Source: Methylobacterium soli (GTDB lineage Bacteria > Pseudomonadota > Alphaproteobacteria > Rhizobiales > Beijerinckiaceae). From it: a DNA stretch of 64,000 nucleotides. Each line of letters opens with the position of its first letter. Position 1 is the stretch's first letter. Under the pieces are notes generated by a model that was given only the letters and a program-made list of their open reading frames with translations, was not told the origin of the DNA and searched no databases. This document shows, piece after piece, positions 8,716 to 17,420 of this stretch. Where the stretch lies: assembly GCF_008806385.1 (NCBI RefSeq), contig NZ_VZZK01000007.1:124001-188000 (forward strand). The letters run 5' to 3'. A program made the position numbers and the translations under genes.

Positions 8716-9900
8716 TCAGAGCTCGGGCATCACCACCCGGCCGCTCTCGATCCGGATCAGGTAGACGTCGGGCTTGCTCTGGCCGCTCTCGCGCCCGGCC
8801 GGGCCGGACTTGGCGAAGCGGATCTGGCCATTGAGCCCGGTGAAATCGACGGCCCAGAAGGCGGCCTTGATCTGGGCGGCCTCCGTGGAGCCCGCCTTCG
8901 CGATGGCCTGCGCGATGGTGCGGATGCCGTCGTAGCCGCGGAAGCTCTCGGTGACCCCGGCGAACTGGAAGCCGCGCTTCTTCCACTCCTCGATGAAGTA
9001 GGTGGTCGCCTTCGGGTTCGGGGTCCGGTCCGGGTACCAGGGCAGGAAGGTGGTGAGGTGCAGGGTGCCGTCGGCGGCCCCGCCGGCCTGGGCGATGATC
9101 TGGTCGGGGTTCTGCGAGCCGCCGGTGGTGATGATCCGCTTCTTCAGGCCGAGCGCCGACATCTGCTTGAACAGCAGCGTCAGCTGGTCGACGGCGGCCG
9201 TGATCATGATGGTGTCGGCGTCGGAGCCCTTCAGCTTCGAGAGCTGGGCGCTCATGTCCTGCGCGCCCTGGTCCATGGTCTCGACGAGCCCGACCGCGAC
9301 GCCCTTGTCCTTGAGCATCTTGGTGAAATCCGCCGCGGCGCCCCGGCCCCAATCGTTGTTGATGACGATGAAATCGACCTTCTTCAGGCCGATCTTCCCG
9401 ACCATCGGGGCGAAGGCTTCTGCCTCCAGGGCCGAGGGGGGCGAGATGCGGAAGACGTAGGGATTGCCCGTGGTGGTGATCTTGCCCGACGAGGATGTCT
9501 CGACCAGCATCGGGGTCTCGTAATCGGCGAGCTTGGGCATCACCGCGAGGGTCAGGCTGGAGCCCCAGGCCCCCATCATCACCGGGGTCTTGTCGCTGGT
9601 GATCAGCTTCTCGGCGACCGCGGCCGCCTCGGTCGGGTTGCTCTTGTTGTCCTCGATGACGAGCTCGATCTTGCGGCCGAGCACGCCGCCCTGGGCGTTG
9701 ATCTCGTCGGCGGCGATCTTGGCGCCGTTGACCACGTAGGTGCCCGAGGCCGCGAAGGGGCCGGTCAGCGGCTCGTTGACGCCGATCCGGATCGGGCCGG
9801 CTCCGCTGGCTCCGGCATCGGCGCGGGCCGGCCCGGAGGCCAGCGTCAGCGCCAGCGCGAGCGAGGACATCATCGCCGGGTACAAAGTGGGCTTGCGCAT
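8716..9900 (-). CDS. Liv-type ABC transporter substrate-binding protein
   Basis: Periplasmic binding protein of the Liv/amide family (Peripla_BP_6), 394 residues. A signal peptide (residues 1-27, cleaved after ARA) is followed by IRIGVNEPLTGPFAASGTYV, NGAKIAADEINAQGGVLGRK and LVIEDNKSNPTEAAAVAEKL, all typical of the fold. The C-terminal half has FRGYDGIRTIAQAIAKAGS and a tail ending IESGRVVMPEL. It heads the transporter part of the operon, 97 bp after the coxS-like gene, the widest gap in the operon. Ligand is unknown; the enzymes encoded upstream suggest an N-containing cyclic or amide compound. Confidence 0.93.
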   Translation of the reverse strand: MRKPTLYPAMMSSLALALTLASGPARADAGASGAGPIRIGVNEPLTGPFAASGTYVVNGAKIAADEINAQGGVLGRKIELVIEDNKSNPTEAAAVAEKLITSDKTPVMMGAWGSSLTLAVMPKLADYETPMLVETSSSGKITTTGNPYVFRISPPSALEAEAFAPMVGKIGLKKVDFIVINNDWGRGAAADFTKMLKDKGVAVGLVETMDQGAQDMSAQLSKLKGSDADTIMITAAVDQLTLLFKQMSALGLKKRIITTGGSQNPDQIIAQAGGAADGTLHLTTFLPWYPDRTPNPKATTYFIEEWKKRGFQFAGVTESFRGYDGIRTIAQAIAKAGSTEAAQIKAAFWAVDFTGLNGQIRFAKSGPAGRESGQSKPDVYLIRIESGRVVMPEL

Positions 9901-9934
9901 CTGGGTCGTCTCCGGGGCCTGGAACGGGGCAGAG

Positions 9935-9986
9935 GAAGCGGGGATCGGGGAAGCGGGGATCGGGGAAGCGGGGATCGGGGATCGGG
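9935..9986. repeat. 15-bp tandem repeat in the spacer upstream of the binding-protein gene
   Basis: Three perfect copies of GAAGCGGGGATCGGG (9935-9949, 9950-9964, 9965-9979) are followed by a partial copy. The array lies between the coxS-like stop and the binding-protein start, where it lengthens an otherwise compact operon. It may set spacing or mRNA structure; no function is shown. Confidence 0.85.
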
Positions 9987-9996
9987 AGGGCGGGTG

Positions 9997-11244
9997 TCAG
10001 CTGCGCCCGCGCCAGGCGGCCCAGCGGGCGCGCAGCAGGTCGAGGAGGAGGCGCAGGGGGTTGAGACCGGGCGCGGCCTCGGGCGCCGGCTTGCCGGCGA
10101 GGCGCGCCTCGAGGTTGCGGGCGAATTCGGCGGTGAGGCGGCCGGCGAGGTCGCGCACGAGGCCGGGGCGGCCGAACTGGGCGAGCGGGCCCTTCAGGGT
10201 GTAGCCGACCGCGAGTTCGACCTTGGCCGTGCCGGGGACCGTGCCGGGGCCGACCCGGTAGCGGATCTCGCCCTCGGTGGTGGAGCGCCCGCCCGCGTCG
10301 CTGCCGGCGCCCAGGATGCGGCCGGAGCGGGCGGCCTCGTCCCGCTCGATGCGGGCGCGGCCCCGGAACAGGGCGCTGATCGGGCCGATCCGGACCTCGA
10401 GGCCGCCCTCGACCCGGTCCGAGGAGGGGGCGCCGCTCAGCACGGCGCCGGGCAGGCAGGCCGCCACCGCCGCGACGTCGCCGAACAGGGCGAAGACGGC
10501 CTCGGGCGGGTGCGACACGCTGAAATCCTGCGCGAAGCTCTGGGCGGGCCGGAAATCCGGCGCGATCTCGGCCCGGACAGGGGCGGCCGCCGGCGCGCTG
10601 GCCTGCACAGGCTGGGCGAGCGGCGTGCGCGCCGCGGCCGTGGCGGCCGTGCCGATCCGGGCGCCGACCGGGCCGAGACCACGCTTGTCACCGCCCCGCT
10701 CGTCGCCGCGCTCGCCCCCCTGCCCTCCGGCCGGGATGCCGCGGGCGCGCCGGTCCGCGATGACGCCGCGCACCGCCCGCACGATGCCGACATAGCCGGT
10801 GCAGCGGCAGAGATTGCCCGAGAGCCCGGCGCGGATGCGCCGCTCGTCCGGCTCGGGCAGGCGCAGGACGAGGTCGCGGGCGGCCACCAGCATGCCGGGG
10901 GTGCAGTAGCCGCACTGGAGGGCGTGCTCGCGGTTGAAGGCGGCGCGGAGCTCCCCCGCGATCTCGTCGTCGTCGAGCCCCTCGATCGTGGTCACGCTGG
11001 CGCCCTCGCAGGCCCCCGCGAAGGTGAGGCAGGCCCGCGCCGGCTCGCCGTCGAGGAGGATCGTGCAGGCGCCGCAGATTCCGTGCTCGCAGCCGAGATG
11101 CGTGCCGGTGAGATCGAGGCTGTCCCGAACGAGGTCGCCCAGATGCGTGCGCGGCTCGACGCGGGCGCGGATCTGGCGGCCGTTCACCGTCAGCCCCACG
11201 GGCATCCTCTGGTCGCGGCTCGGGTCGGCCATCAGCGCGCTCAT
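9997..11244 (-). CDS. Fusion protein: 2Fe-2S CoxS-like subunit plus CoxG/SRPBCC domain
   Basis: Fused small subunit of the molybdenum hydroxylase, 415 residues. Residues ~15-170 are a CoxS-type iron-sulfur subunit with the plant-type cluster GCEHGICGACTILLDGEPAR plus Cys, and the second cluster QCGYCTPGML with NLCRCTGY. After a Gly/Arg/Ala-rich linker, residues ~240-375 form a CoxG-type SRPBCC domain (DFSVSHPPEAVFALFGDVAA, CLPGAVL, ELAVGYTLKGPLAQFGRPGL). The tail is Arg/Leu-rich and could be a membrane anchor, as seen in CoxG. In characterised systems CoxS and CoxG are separate proteins. The start overlaps the FAD-subunit stop by 4 bp. Confidence 0.92.
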   Translation of the reverse strand: MSALMADPSRDQRMPVGLTVNGRQIRARVEPRTHLGDLVRDSLDLTGTHLGCEHGICGACTILLDGEPARACLTFAGACEGASVTTIEGLDDDEIAGELRAAFNREHALQCGYCTPGMLVAARDLVLRLPEPDERRIRAGLSGNLCRCTGYVGIVRAVRGVIADRRARGIPAGGQGGERGDERGGDKRGLGPVGARIGTAATAAARTPLAQPVQASAPAAAPVRAEIAPDFRPAQSFAQDFSVSHPPEAVFALFGDVAAVAACLPGAVLSGAPSSDRVEGGLEVRIGPISALFRGRARIERDEAARSGRILGAGSDAGGRSTTEGEIRYRVGPGTVPGTAKVELAVGYTLKGPLAQFGRPGLVRDLAGRLTAEFARNLEARLAGKPAPEAAPGLNPLRLLLDLLRARWAAWRGRS

Positions 11245-12128
11245 GCGGCCTCGATCAGGCGTTGGGAGGTGACGGGGGCGGGATGCGCGGCGGGCCGGGC
11301 GGCCTGCGCCACGGCGCGGGCCAGCACGGTGACGTGGACGTGCCGGTCGACCGGGTCGGCCATGCCGGCGGAGCGGAGCGCGGCGTCGGCGGCGGCGGCG
11401 TCGAAGCGCCCGGCGAAATCCGCCCCGATCCGGCCGCCGAAGAGCGGGCGGGCATCGGCGAAGAGCAGCGGCGCCCGCTCGATCGCCCCGATCACGGCGC
11501 GGCCCGTGCCCGCGCCGGGCTCGAGGCGCACCGCCCCGATCGCGTGGGCGAACTCGCCGAGCTTGGCGCAGTGCTTGACGTAGCCCCAGGCGGCCGAGGG
11601 CGGCAGGGCGGGGATCCGCACGGCGGCCAGGATCTCGCCGGGCTCGAGCGCCACGTCGAGGGCGCCGGTGACGAAATCCTCCAGGGCGAGGCGGCGGCGC
11701 CCGGACCGGCCCGCGATCTCGACCTCGGCGCCCAGGGCCGTCAAGGCCGTGACCCAGTCGGCGGCGGGGTCGGCGTGGACGAGGCTGCCCCCGACCGTGC
11801 CGCGGTTGCGCACCGGCCGGTAGGCGATGGCCGAGGCGACCCGCGCCATGGCGCCGCCGGTCACGTCCGGCACCCGCCCGTCCTCGATATCCGCGTGCGT
11901 GACGCAGGCCCCGAGCACCAGGCTGTCCCCGTCGAGGCGCGCCTGGCGCAGCTCCGGGATGCCCGTGATGTCGATCACGAGTCCCGGCTCGACGAGGCGC
12001 AGGTTCAGCATCGGGCCGAGCGACTGCCCGCCGGCGATCAGCTTCACCGCACCCTCGACCTCTGCGAGGCGGTCGAGGAGCGCGGCGAGGTCGCGGGGGC
12101 GCTCGAAGGCGAAGGGGGCGGGCTTCAT
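11241..12128 (-). CDS. FAD-binding subunit of molybdenum hydroxylase (CoxM-like)
   Basis: Medium, flavin-carrying subunit, 295 residues. Both FAD pyrophosphate-binding motifs are present: AGGQSLGPMLNLR near residue 34 and TVGGSLVHADPAADW near residue 110. It relays electrons between the 2Fe-2S subunit and its acceptor. The start and stop both overlap neighbours by 4 bp (coxL-like upstream, coxS-like downstream), so the three subunits are translationally coupled. Confidence 0.95.
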   Translation of the reverse strand: MKPAPFAFERPRDLAALLDRLAEVEGAVKLIAGGQSLGPMLNLRLVEPGLVIDITGIPELRQARLDGDSLVLGACVTHADIEDGRVPDVTGGAMARVASAIAYRPVRNRGTVGGSLVHADPAADWVTALTALGAEVEIAGRSGRRRLALEDFVTGALDVALEPGEILAAVRIPALPPSAAWGYVKHCAKLGEFAHAIGAVRLEPGAGTGRAVIGAIERAPLLFADARPLFGGRIGADFAGRFDAAAADAALRSAGMADPVDRHVHVTVLARAVAQAARPAAHPAPVTSQRLIEAA

Positions 12129-14524
12129 GCGGCCTCCCGCTTCACGGCGCCGGCCTTGTCCGCCGTGCCTGACGCGCGCGCGGCCAGCACCGCCTCGACG
12201 ATGCGGCGCGGGCTCACGGGGGAATGCCGCATCTCGACGCCGAGCGGCCGCAGGGCGTCGTTGATGGCGTTGGCGATGGCGGCCGGCGGCGCGATGGCAC
12301 CGCCCTCCCCGATCCCCTTCACGCCGAACTGCGTGTAGGGCGAGGGCGTCTCCATGTGCTCGATGCGGGGCTCCGGCACCTCGGCGGCGCCGGGCAGGAG
12401 GTAGTCGGCGAAGGTCGAGGCCAGCGGCTGGCCGCGCCCGTCGAAGGTCATCTCCTCGTAGAGCGCCGTGCCGATCCCCTGCGCGAGGCCGCCATAGATC
12501 TGCCCGTCGACCACGAGGGGGTTCACCAGGACGCCCCCATCCTCGACAATGCAGTAATCGAGGATCTCGACCGCCCCGAGATCGGGGTCGACGGCGACGA
12601 GCGCGGCGTGCGCCGCGTACGAGAAGGTGCCGGAATCGCGCTGCGGCTTGTAGCCGGCCGTGACCTCGAGGCCCCCCGGATCCACGTCCGGCGCGAGGTC
12701 CTGCGGGCGCCGGTACCAGGTGCGGGCGATCTCGGAGAGCGAGACGTCGCCGGCCGGGCCGATCACCCGGCCCGCCTCGAAGCGGCAGGCGGCGGGATCG
12801 ACCTGGAGCAGGTGGGCGCCGATCCGCAGCGCCCGGTCGCGCAGGGCGTTGCAGGCGGCCGCGACCGCGCCGCCGGCCATCACCATCACGCGCGAGCCCC
12901 AGGAGCCCGTCGAGTAGGGGGTCATCGCGGTGTCGCCGTGGACGAGGCGGGTGCGCGCCACCGGCACGCCGAGGATCTCGTGGGCGACCTGGGCGAGCGT
13001 CGTCTCCAGCCCCTGCCCGTGCGAGTGGGCGCCGATCCGCAATTCGAGGCCGCCATCGGGGGTGAGCCGGGCGCCGGCCTGCTCGTGGCCCGGCACCATC
13101 GGGATGCCCCAGCCGGAATAGACCGAGGTGCCGTGCGCGGCCTGCTCGCAATAGATCGAGAGGCCGAGGCCGATCCGGCGCCCGTCCGGCTCCCCGGCCT
13201 GCTGGCGGGCGCGCAAAGCCGCGACGTCGATGGCCGCGAGCACCCGGGCCAGCGCCTGCGGGTAGTCGCCGCTGTCGAAATGCTTGTTCGTGATGTTGTC
13301 GAAGGGCATCCGCTCCGGGCGCACGAGGTTTTTCTCACGCACGATCCAGGGTTCGAGGCCGGCCTCGGCCGCGACGGCGTCGAGGACGAGTTCGAGGGCG
13401 AAGCAGACGCCCGTGCGGGCGACCCCGCGATAGGGCAGGATCGGGCATTTGTTCGTCGCCACCGACCAGGTGCGGCAGCGATAGGACGGGAAATCGTAGG
13501 GGCCGGGCAGGATGCTGGCCACCTGCGCGGCCTCCAGGCAGGCCGAGAACGGGTAGGCCGAGTAGGCGCCGGAATCGACGGTCGCCTCGCAATCGATGCC
13601 GCGCAGGCGCCCGTCGCGCTCGGCATAGGCCGTGATGCGGTAATGGTGCTCGCGGCAATTGGCGTTGGCGGTGAGGTGCTCGCGCCGGTCCTCGAGCCAG
13701 CGCACCGGGTGGCCGCAGCGGAGCGCCAGCCAGCCGAGGCAGATCTCCTCGGCGAGCAGGATCGCCTTGTAGCCGAAGCCGCCCCCGACATCGGGCGAGA
13801 CGATGCGGATGCGGCCCTGCTCGATCCGCAGGCATTCCGAGAGGCCGTTGCGCACGATGTGCGGCATCTGGCTCGCGGTGTGGACCACGAGCTGGTCGAG
13901 GCGGTGATCGAGATGGACGACCGTGCCGCGCCCCTCGATCGGCGCCATGCATTGGCGGCCGGTGGAGATCGTGCGCGTGACCCGGATCGGGGCGTCGAGG
14001 GCGGCCCCGATGTTCACGTCGACGAGGGTTTCCAGGAAGACGTTGTCCCCCCAATGCTCGTGCACGAGGGCGGAGCCCGGCGTGCGGGCCGCCAGCATGT
14101 CGTGGACGGCCGGCAGCTCCTCGAGGTCGAGAACGATCGAGGCCGCGATGTCCTCGGCCTCGGCCCGGCTCGGGGCGAGGCAGAAGGCCACGAGCTCGCC
14201 CACCTGCCGGACCTTGCCGGTGGCCAGGACCGGCTGCTCCGAGACCTTGAAGCCGGGCAGGCCCGAGACCGCCCGGATCGGCTCGACGCCGTCGAGATCG
14301 GCCGCGGTGAAGACGCGGTCGCGGTAGGCCTCCGGCACGTGGATCGCCCGGATGCGGGCATGGGCGAGGGGGCTGCGCACGAAGGCGACGTCCTGCAGGC
14401 CGGGCAGGCGGAGGTCGCCGACATATTGGCCGCGCCCGCGCATCAGGCGGTCGTCCTCCTTGCGGGGCAGGCGCGCGCCGACGCCCTCGGCGAGGACGCC
14501 GTCCGGCGGAATCGTGTCGCTCAT
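12125..14524 (-). CDS. Molybdopterin-binding large subunit, CoxL-like (not a true CO dehydrogenase)
   Basis: Catalytic subunit, 799 residues, normal for CoxL relatives. Seen are GVGARLPRKEDDRLMRGRGQ at the N-terminus, the Mo-cofactor motif DVGGGFGYK, and the C-terminal TQFGVKGIGEGGAIAPPAAI with the catalytic Glu. The active-site loop near residue 365 reads PYRGVAR. Genuine aerobic CO dehydrogenases carry AYxCSFR with a Cys that binds copper; that Cys is absent. The enzyme therefore probably hydroxylates an organic, perhaps heteroaromatic, substrate. It overlaps the hydrolase gene upstream and the FAD-subunit gene downstream by 4 bp each. Confidence 0.94.
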   Translation of the reverse strand: MSDTIPPDGVLAEGVGARLPRKEDDRLMRGRGQYVGDLRLPGLQDVAFVRSPLAHARIRAIHVPEAYRDRVFTAADLDGVEPIRAVSGLPGFKVSEQPVLATGKVRQVGELVAFCLAPSRAEAEDIAASIVLDLEELPAVHDMLAARTPGSALVHEHWGDNVFLETLVDVNIGAALDAPIRVTRTISTGRQCMAPIEGRGTVVHLDHRLDQLVVHTASQMPHIVRNGLSECLRIEQGRIRIVSPDVGGGFGYKAILLAEEICLGWLALRCGHPVRWLEDRREHLTANANCREHHYRITAYAERDGRLRGIDCEATVDSGAYSAYPFSACLEAAQVASILPGPYDFPSYRCRTWSVATNKCPILPYRGVARTGVCFALELVLDAVAAEAGLEPWIVREKNLVRPERMPFDNITNKHFDSGDYPQALARVLAAIDVAALRARQQAGEPDGRRIGLGLSIYCEQAAHGTSVYSGWGIPMVPGHEQAGARLTPDGGLELRIGAHSHGQGLETTLAQVAHEILGVPVARTRLVHGDTAMTPYSTGSWGSRVMVMAGGAVAAACNALRDRALRIGAHLLQVDPAACRFEAGRVIGPAGDVSLSEIARTWYRRPQDLAPDVDPGGLEVTAGYKPQRDSGTFSYAAHAALVAVDPDLGAVEILDYCIVEDGGVLVNPLVVDGQIYGGLAQGIGTALYEEMTFDGRGQPLASTFADYLLPGAAEVPEPRIEHMETPSPYTQFGVKGIGEGGAIAPPAAIANAINDALRPLGVEMRHSPVSPRRIVEAVLAARASGTADKAGAVKREAA

Positions 14525-15420
14525 CGGGAAGCCCCTTCGAGGAGATCGCGGGCGGCGCGCACGAGGAGGCCGTCGGGCCGCAGGAACGCGTTGAGGATCG
14601 AGAAGTGGTCGGCGCCCGCCACCGGCAGCAGGGCGCCCGGGGCATGCGCGGCGCTGCGGAGCGCGTGGAGGTTGCGCGCATCGTGGACGAGGGCGGGCAA
14701 CTCGCCGCTGCCGTAGGCGATCGTCATGGGCTTTTGCACGACCGGAAGCCGCAGGGGCGAGAGCCCGGCGATCTCCGCGTCGGTCAGGTTCAGCGCCTCG
14801 TTCAGGACGGTCTCGCGGATCGGGGCGAGGTCGTAGACGCCCGAGATCGCCAGCACCCCGCTCACGGAGGCGTGGCCGAGATGGAGCGCGGCGAGCTGTG
14901 CGCCGGCCGACCAGCCGGAGAGGATGACGGGTCCGTCGATCCCGCGCGCGGGGCCGTGCGCGGCGAGCCAGTCGAGGGCGGCGCCGATCTCGGCGACGAT
15001 ACCGGCGAGGCGCGCCTCGGGCGCCAGGGTGTAGCCCGGCATCGCCACCGACCAGCCGGCGGTGTTCAGCCCCGCCGCGAAGCAGGCAAAGTCAGCCCGC
15101 GCGTTGCGCTGCCAGTAGCCGCCATGGACGAAGACGAGGCAGGGGGCGGATGGGTCCGCCGCCGGATAGAGATCGAAGGCGGTGCGCGCGCCCGCCGCGT
15201 AGGGGATATCGAGGCCGCTCGCGTGCGCAGCCCAGTAGGCGGCCGAGGCCGCGTTGCGGGCCGCGATCTGGGTGGCGCTGTCCGGGACGGCGGCGTTGTT
15301 GTCGTAGCAGGCGCCCCGCGCCGCGTGGTCGAGTTCGGCCCAGGCGGCCCGCGGGTCGGCGGGCCCGGGAGCGCCGAGGACGAAGCCCGACGCGGCGGAG
15401 GGAGCCGTCCCGGACGCCAT
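14521..15420 (-). CDS. Alpha/beta hydrolase, arylformamidase-like
   Basis: Serine hydrolase of 299 residues in the kynurenine formamidase/esterase group. The oxyanion motif HGGYWQRN lies near residue 99, the nucleophile elbow GWSAGAQLAALHLGH near residue 168, and the catalytic His is probably in VAGADHFSILN near the C-terminus. Members hydrolyse N-formyl or ester bonds. Its position between the amidohydrolase and the molybdenum hydroxylase suggests it opens or deformylates an intermediate of the same pathway; that is inference. The start overlaps the amidohydrolase stop by one base. Confidence 0.88.
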   Translation of the reverse strand: MASGTAPSAASGFVLGAPGPADPRAAWAELDHAARGACYDNNAAVPDSATQIAARNAASAAYWAAHASGLDIPYAAGARTAFDLYPAADPSAPCLVFVHGGYWQRNARADFACFAAGLNTAGWSVAMPGYTLAPEARLAGIVAEIGAALDWLAAHGPARGIDGPVILSGWSAGAQLAALHLGHASVSGVLAISGVYDLAPIRETVLNEALNLTDAEIAGLSPLRLPVVQKPMTIAYGSGELPALVHDARNLHALRSAAHAPGALLPVAGADHFSILNAFLRPDGLLVRAARDLLEGASR

Positions 15421-16694
15421 CAGGCCGCGATCGCCTGCGGCAGGATCGGCGAATCGGCGTCGAAGCGCCGGCCGGCCCGCAGGCAGAAGGCCGGGCGCAG
15501 CAGCCGGTCCGCGATCACCCGCGTGTCCTCGTTGTCGCGCAGGAGGAAGCGGCCGCGATCGTCGTGCAGCACCGAGACGTCGGCGGCGAAGCCCGGCGTC
15601 AGCGCGCCGATCCGGTCGGAGAGCCCCAGCATCGCGGCCGGGTGCGAGGTCACCATCGGGACCACCTGTTCGAGGGGGATCCCGAGGGCCATCATCGAGC
15701 TCATCGCCTGGGTCAGGCTGAAGCGCGCCTGGCCGAGGAAGGGGTGGTTCTCGTCGTCGTGGTGCTCGTCGGGCGTGCCGGCGGGCTGGGGCACCTCGGT
15801 GTTGTAGCCGTGCATGTCGGCCCCCAGCGTGTAGGGGATCACCCCGGCGGGCAGCGAGGCGCGGGCGACCCGGTAGGAGAAGTGGCTGCCGTGCCCGACA
15901 TCGACCTTGAGGCCCGCATCCATGGCGGCCCGGATGATGGGGTGGACCACGCCCTCTTCGTTGATGAAGCCGCCCGGATGCCGGGTGAAGGGGTGGGCCA
16001 GCACGTCGCCGGGGCGCAGGAGCGGGATCACCCGCTCCATGATGGTGTCGGCGTCCTCCCCGTTGGCGCCGCTCTCGGGCAGGCCCCAGAGCTGGCCGAA
16101 ATGCACGTAGAGGGGCAGGTCGGAGCGCCGGCTGATCTCGGCGGCCATCTCCATCACCTTGATGCCCCAGCGGGCGAAGCCCCCGATCTCCGCGTGGCCC
16201 TTGATGCCGCGCACGAGATCCCGGTTCTCGATGGCCGACTTCACCGTCGCGTCGACGTCGACCCCGTCCGGGCTGTAGAGGTTCGGGTAGAAATGACCCT
16301 CCAGGCCCCCGACCAGATAGGCGGACAGGAAGGCGTAGACCCGCGTCTCCGAGGCCTCGGCGATGAAGCGGCGGAAGCCCGGCAGGGTCATGCAGGACGG
16401 GCCGCCCTGGTCCACCACCGTGGTCACGCCGGAGCGCACGCCCACCATGTCGGGGTTCAGGCCGAAGCGGCCGGTGACGTATTGGTAGACATGCGCGTGG
16501 GTGTCGATCAGGCCGGGCAGAACGAGCTTGCCCGCGACATCGACCACCTCGGCGGCGGCCGAGGGCAGGATGGTCTGCGCAACCGCGGCGATGCGCCCGT
16601 CGCGCACCGCGACATCCCTGACGCCGTCGATCCCGGAGGCCGGGCAGATCACGCGCCCACCGCGCAGGAGCAGGTCGTACCGGGTGTCGTCCAT
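15420..16694 (-). CDS. Amidohydrolase (dihydroorotase/hydantoinase-like metal-dependent hydrolase)
   Basis: Metal-dependent cyclic-amide-type hydrolase, 424 residues. The metal motif DTHAHVY (His66, His68) follows the N-terminal strand domain KLVLPGLI. A conserved GIKGHAE lysine near residue 165 could be the carbamylated bridging ligand. Further ligands are likely in YVHFGQLW, DVGHGSHFSY and TLGADMHGYN. The C-terminal strand region LTPGFAADVSVL is typical. It is the first gene of the eleven-gene leftward operon, facing a MarR gene across ~130 bp. Substrate is unknown; close families act on dihydropyrimidines, hydantoins and imides. Confidence 0.9.
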   Translation of the reverse strand: MDDTRYDLLLRGGRVICPASGIDGVRDVAVRDGRIAAVAQTILPSAAAEVVDVAGKLVLPGLIDTHAHVYQYVTGRFGLNPDMVGVRSGVTTVVDQGGPSCMTLPGFRRFIAEASETRVYAFLSAYLVGGLEGHFYPNLYSPDGVDVDATVKSAIENRDLVRGIKGHAEIGGFARWGIKVMEMAAEISRRSDLPLYVHFGQLWGLPESGANGEDADTIMERVIPLLRPGDVLAHPFTRHPGGFINEEGVVHPIIRAAMDAGLKVDVGHGSHFSYRVARASLPAGVIPYTLGADMHGYNTEVPQPAGTPDEHHDDENHPFLGQARFSLTQAMSSMMALGIPLEQVVPMVTSHPAAMLGLSDRIGALTPGFAADVSVLHDDRGRFLLRDNEDTRVIADRLLRPAFCLRAGRRFDADSPILPQAIAA

Positions 16695-16752
16695 CTCAGC
16701 ACCTCATCGGACGGGAGCCGCGGCGCGCCGCCCCACGATCCCGTGATTAAAA

Positions 16753-16793
16753 GCGAAGTATGCTTCGCATCTCCCTAAGCATGTGGCATGCCA
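16753..16793. promoter_or_regulatory. Palindromic operator candidates between amidohydrolase operon and marR
   Basis: Two perfect inverted repeats lie in the divergent spacer: GCGAAG-TATG-CTTCGC at 16753-16768 and GCATG-TGG-CATGC at 16779-16791. The second contains the 10-bp palindrome TGGCATGCCA (16784-16793). MarR proteins commonly bind such sites beside their own gene, so these are good candidates for control of both the catabolic operon and the regulator. Confidence 0.55.
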
Positions 16794-16825
16794 AGCGAGT
16801 TCGACGCTCTGCGCGGAGGCCGGCG

Positions 16826-17365
16826 ATGGATGATGGGCTCGACGGGCTGAGCGAGCGGGACGGGGTGGCCGCCAAACAGGCAGGCCTGCCTGCCGATGCG
16901 GCAGGGGCGCCGCCCTGGCCCCTCTCCGAACGGCCCGGCTTCCTTGCGCGCCGGCTGCACCAGATCCACGTCAGCCTGTTCGCGGAGCTCTGTGCCGAAT
17001 TCCGCATCACGCCGCTGCAATACAGCCTGCTCTCGCGGCTGGCGGAGATCGGCGAGGCCGACCAGACCACCCTGGCGAACGCCGTGGCCCTCGACCGGAC
17101 GACGACGACCGGGGCCCTGAAGCGCCTGGCCGCGCGGGGCTATATCCGCCGGGCGACCTCGGTCTCGGACCGCCGGGCGCAGCAATGCGGCCTGACGCCG
17201 GAGGGCCGCGCGCTCCACGCCGCGATGGAGGCCGGCGCTCGGGCGGCGCACGAGGCCACCGTCTCGGCCCTGTCGCCGGCCGAGCAGGCGATGCTGGTGC
17301 GGCTGATGAAAAAGATCACCGCCGTCCACGCCCAGCGGCTCGGCGCGCCCGACCTCCTGGCGTGA
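16826..17365 (+). CDS. MarR family transcriptional regulator
   Basis: Winged-helix regulator, 179 residues. After a variable N-terminus the fold begins at FLARRLHQIHVSLFAELCAE. The recognition helix region is ALDRTTTTGALKRLAARGYI, followed by the wing with SVSDRRAQQCGLTPEGRALH. ATG 16826 is chosen because GGAGG sits six bases upstream; an earlier in-frame ATG (16760) lies inside the first palindrome. Its divergent orientation to the amidohydrolase operon suggests it represses that operon and responds to its substrate. Confidence 0.9.
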   Translation: MDDGLDGLSERDGVAAKQAGLPADAAGAPPWPLSERPGFLARRLHQIHVSLFAELCAEFRITPLQYSLLSRLAEIGEADQTTLANAVALDRTTTTGALKRLAARGYIRRATSVSDRRAQQCGLTPEGRALHAAMEAGARAAHEATVSALSPAEQAMLVRLMKKITAVHAQRLGAPDLLA

Positions 17366-17420
17366 TGTTTTCGCGCGCGGCGCTGGTTTCGCGTGTTTGC
17401 GATCTCGCTGGCCCGCGACT

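Noticed and set aside
12125..14524. Aerobic carbon-monoxide dehydrogenase
   Set aside because: The AYxCSFR loop with its copper-binding Cys is absent.
12224..14716. Long plus-strand open frame opposite the CoxL-like gene
   Set aside because: Low-complexity shadow of a gene with clear molybdenum-hydroxylase motifs.
16753..16768. Start of marR at ATG 16760
   Set aside because: It lies inside a palindrome and lacks a ribosome-binding site, while ATG 16826 has GGAGG at normal distance.
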